A DNA stretch of 7,932 nucleotides from Candidatus Poribacteria bacterium. Its GTDB lineage: Bacteria > Poribacteria > WGA-4E > WGA-3G. The number at the start of each line of letters is the position of its first letter. Within the stretch, counting starts at the first letter, position 1. Positions 6,114-7,932 of this stretch are shown here, one piece after another. The stretch is from positions 1 to 7,932 of the forward strand of contig JAPPMR010000690.1 of assembly GCA_028818995.1 (NCBI GenBank), given 5' to 3'. Below the pieces are notes generated by a model. It had not been told where the DNA came from, made no database searches, and was given only the letters and a program-made list of their open reading frames with translations. Made by a program: the position numbers and the translations under genes.

Positions 6114-7355
6114 TTACTCTACCGTAAACTGGACCGTGTTAAAACGCTGTGCTACTTGTGAAACTTTAGGTTTGACCTTATCAGGATCCCCTCCAGAGAG
6201 TGCATCAACGATACAATCTGCGATATCCGGCGCATCTTCCGGTGTCATTCCCCATCGGGTAACCTCTTGCACGCCAAATCGCAAACCAGAGGTGCCAACT
6301 TCAGGAGATAGTCCTGCAGCGCCCGCAATAATGTGGCACGTTTCCAGCTGATTTGCTAATTCGTTCCCATCATCACCAAATGCGTCTACAATCGGTATCA
6401 ACGTGTGCGACTCCGTGAAACCGATTTCTGCCCCGAGCATCGGTATGTCCCGATCCGCTAACGCTTGTCCCAAAGCCTTCGCGTTAGCGACAATAGCATC
6501 TGCATGTGCTGCACCACATGCCATCCACTCTACAAACGTCCCCGCTAATGCTGGCAATCGACTCAAGTGATGGTTACTCATCAGCAATGGATACAACGTT
6601 TTCCCAATTCGTTCTGCAATAGATTTATCGTTGGTTAAAACTATGCCACCTTGCGGACCCGCAAGGGTTTTGTGTGTGCTGGAGATAATAACATCCGCAC
6701 CTTCTGTAAATGGCGATTGAAACCTTTTACCAGCAATGAGTCCAATAACGTGTGCAGCGTCATAGATGAGATATGAATCTGGATTTGCTTGACGCATTGC
6801 ATTTTTGAGTTCCGTAACGGGTTGTGGAAAGAGAAACACGCCAGAGCCGATGTTTACGATTTTCGGTTTGTGTAGCTCAATCAGTTCAATCGTTGCGGGA
6901 AGGTCAATGTTTGATCGGAGACCATCCCACGGAATCTGAATTGACTGTAGTTCGACCTTTAGCGGAGACGAAGCAAGTTTATTCGCATAACGATGACCGT
7001 TATGCACTTCTAATGCGATATCGCCCGGTTCTGCCAGCGCGAATGTCGTTGCAATTCCTGCAATGTTTCCAGAGAGCGGACGGAAATCAACGAACTTCGC
7101 ATTGAACAGTTCTTTTGCCAATTCCTGCGTCCATGCCTCTATTTCAGCGATATAGCGGTTGCCTTTATAGTTCCGTTGATAAAGATCAATACCGGAATAA
7201 TTTCCGTATCGACGCGCCAACCGTTCGTCAAAGAGATCTTCTACTAACGGTGAAGGCGTATTTTCTGAGGCAATGAGGTTTAGGCAGGTTTCGCGATATT
7301 CATGATGTTTATTGAGAAGCGAGGTCAGTTTTTCAATTTTTTGATTTGGGTTCAT
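6114..7355 (-). CDS. Serine hydroxymethyltransferase-like PLP enzyme, divergent (glyA-like)
   Basis: The 413-residue product has the fold-type I PLP signature of serine hydroxymethyltransferase, the enzyme that interconverts serine and glycine with tetrahydrofolate. Seen are NLIASEN (residues 26-32), RPLSG (92-96), a retained H-x-G-H (118-121), YDAAHVIGLIAG (198-209) with PLP-binding D199 and H202, STHKTLAGPQGG (226-237) with the Schiff-base K229, and GLRFG (357-361) with the likely carboxylate-binding R359. The VDFRPLSG form recalls archaeal enzymes. Aligned by eye to E. coli GlyA, the stretch YAEGYPGKRYY reads YQRNYKGNRYI here. The catalytic Glu57 is thus replaced by R61 and Tyr65 by I69, and the LTHG motif is lost. 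The substrate may therefore be another amino acid, so I give no symbol. Length is normal for the family. TGGAGA lies 9 bases before the ATG. No terminator separates it from Rieske protein B, but a promoter candidate lies between them. It is probably cytosolic. Confidence 0.88.
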   Translation of the reverse strand: MNPNQKIEKLTSLLNKHHEYRETCLNLIASENTPSPLVEDLFDERLARRYGNYSGIDLYQRNYKGNRYIAEIEAWTQELAKELFNAKFVDFRPLSGNIAGIATTFALAEPGDIALEVHNGHRYANKLASSPLKVELQSIQIPWDGLRSNIDLPATIELIELHKPKIVNIGSGVFLFPQPVTELKNAMRQANPDSYLIYDAAHVIGLIAGKRFQSPFTEGADVIISSTHKTLAGPQGGIVLTNDKSIAERIGKTLYPLLMSNHHLSRLPALAGTFVEWMACGAAHADAIVANAKALGQALADRDIPMLGAEIGFTESHTLIPIVDAFGDDGNELANQLETCHIIAGAAGLSPEVGTSGLRFGVQEVTRWGMTPEDAPDIADCIVDALSGGDPDKVKPKVSQVAQRFNTVQFTVE

Positions 7356-7560
7356 TCAGAAGCATCTCCATAGGAAAGAATTTTGTATAGTGATTTAGTT
7401 TTTTTAGATGCGTGTGGTGTTATCGCATTTATGTTATGTGTTAAGAGGATTGCCACTTTAAAGGAACCCGACATTTACCAAATTTATTAACGATTACTAA
7501 AGACTAAAAGTTTCTTAATTTCTGCAATTGGAAAACAAAGTGGATTACAACTTTGCAGGC

Positions 7561-7598
7561 TGGGTTAAATAGGTGCAAAACCGTAGGTGTCAATTTAG
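7561..7598. repeat. ~40-base repeat, copy 1
   Basis: The unit begins TGGGTTAAAT and ends TAGGTGTCAATTTAG. It matches copy 2 at 7714-7753 over its whole length, with two single-base gaps and a few substitutions. Its last part is shared with both ends of the composite element at 2032-2258. A large palindrome follows 18 bases later. Read on the minus strand the end contains TTGACA, a -35-like box, with only a poor -10 (TATTTA) beyond it. Confidence 0.75.
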
Positions 7599-7616
7599 TA
7601 AGAAAATCCCTACCGC

Positions 7617-7694
7617 TGTAGGGGCGGATCCCTGTACCTCACCACTGCATAGGACATGCAAAACATCAGGCGGGCACAGGGACCTGCCCCTACA
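7617..7694. repeat. Large imperfect palindrome with TGTAGGGGC/GCCCCTACA ends
   Basis: The 19-base ends at 7617-7635 and 7676-7694 match in inverted orientation at 17 of 19 positions. The 40-base centre is not clearly structured. The size of 78 bases, inverted ends and absence of coding capacity fit a miniature repeat element or REP-like doublet. It sits between the two ~40-base repeat copies. Confidence 0.8.
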
Positions 7695-7713
7695 ATAATG
7701 ATAGGGTGTTGAT

Positions 7714-7753
7714 TGGGTTAAATTACGTGGAAAACCCATAGGTGTAAACTTAG
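7714..7753. repeat. ~40-base repeat, copy 2
   Basis: Second copy of the unit at 7561-7598, in the same orientation and starting 153 bases later. It begins TGGGTTAAAT and ends CCATAGGTGTAAACTTAG. The palindrome at 7770-7842 starts 17 bases later, matching the 18-base gap after copy 1. The unit and palindrome therefore seem to occur as a fixed pair. Confidence 0.75.
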
Positions 7754-7769
7754 CGGCCAGCAACCCTCG

Positions 7770-7842
7770 GTAGGCGCGTTTACAAACGCGCCGTTCACGG
7801 TGTCTGAGGTCTGGGCTCGGCGCGTTTTGAAAACGCGCCTAC
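7770..7842. repeat. Double palindrome, GTAGGCGCGTTT...AAACGCGCCTAC
   Basis: The outer 12-base ends (7770-7781 and 7831-7842) are perfect inverted copies. Each end is also half of a local hairpin: GGCGCGTTT with AAACGCGCC at 7773-7792, and again at 7819-7839. Four arms of one sequence can thus fold either as two small hairpins or as one long one. This resembles REP/BIME-type doublets. No transposase is encoded here. Confidence 0.85.
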
Positions 7843-7932
7843 TGTTTGTGTATTTTGCACGTAAAGTGCCTTATATTGATACCCGTTACCTAACTTTAAC
7901 TTGAAAACACGCATCTGTTGATGCAATAATAA

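Larger units (their letters stand above)
7356..7932. other. Gene-free region upstream of the PLP enzyme gene
   Basis: I see no coding gene, tRNA, rRNA or riboswitch in these 577 bases. The part next to the gene (7356-7560) is AT-rich. TATACA on the minus strand (7389-7384) is a weak -10 without a good -35, so the promoter of the PLP enzyme is not located. Short inverted repeats of 5-6 bp occur at 7408-7428 and 7536-7555. The part at 7561-7842 is a repeat cluster described separately. A small hairpin (GCATC/GATGC) is at 7911-7924. Confidence 0.65.

Noticed and set aside
7356..7560. Glycine or tetrahydrofolate riboswitch upstream of the SHMT-like gene
   Set aside because: The AT-rich leader shows no conserved aptamer cores or paired stems beyond 5-6 bp inverted repeats.
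7561..7842. CRISPR array
   Set aside because: Only two copies of the ~40-base repeat exist, the gap between them is over 110 bases and holds a palindrome, and there are no cas genes.

Overview
The window is a compact, single-direction gene block from a bacterium I cannot place with certainty. Five genes all run on the minus strand, so transcription goes from right to left. Between them lie many short palindromic repeats whose tips read TGTAG...CTACA. Such repeats, together with Rieske-fusion and ankyrin genes, remind me of uncultured, repeat-rich lineages such as Candidatus Poribacteria. That placement is an impression from memory, not a database result.

Region by region, in transcription order:
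- 7932-7356: 577 bases with no gene, holding two copies of a ~40-base repeat, each followed by a large palindrome.
- 7355-6114: a divergent serine hydroxymethyltransferase-fold PLP enzyme.
- 6113-5952: an AT-rich spacer with a plausible promoter and two inverted repeats.
- 5951-4215: Rieske protein B, an N-terminal [2Fe-2S] Rieske domain followed by about 460 residues of unrecognised helical sequence.
- 4208-2919: a 429-residue ankyrin-repeat protein, 6 bases after B, whose ribosome binding site lies in the last codons of B.
- 2854-2294: a second, 186-residue ankyrin protein.
- 2293-1943: 351 bases filled with a composite palindromic element.
- 1942-194: Rieske protein A, a paralog of B.
- 176-141: a hairpin plus T-run terminator that appears to close the block.

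The most notable arrangement is two paralogous Rieske-helical fusion genes flanking two ankyrin genes, with one Rieske/ankyrin pair likely translationally coupled. The Rieske domains should carry electrons. No Rieske-oxygenase catalytic iron site is visible, so the helical part is either a new catalytic module or a partner-binding module. The ankyrin proteins are probable binding partners or scaffolds. How the PLP enzyme relates to them is unknown, and it may simply be a neighbour with its own transcript.

The noncoding DNA is unusual too. A motif close to TAGGTGTCAATTTAG occurs four times next to palindromes, and the terminator hairpin looks like a member of the same GTAG/CTAC-tipped repeat family.
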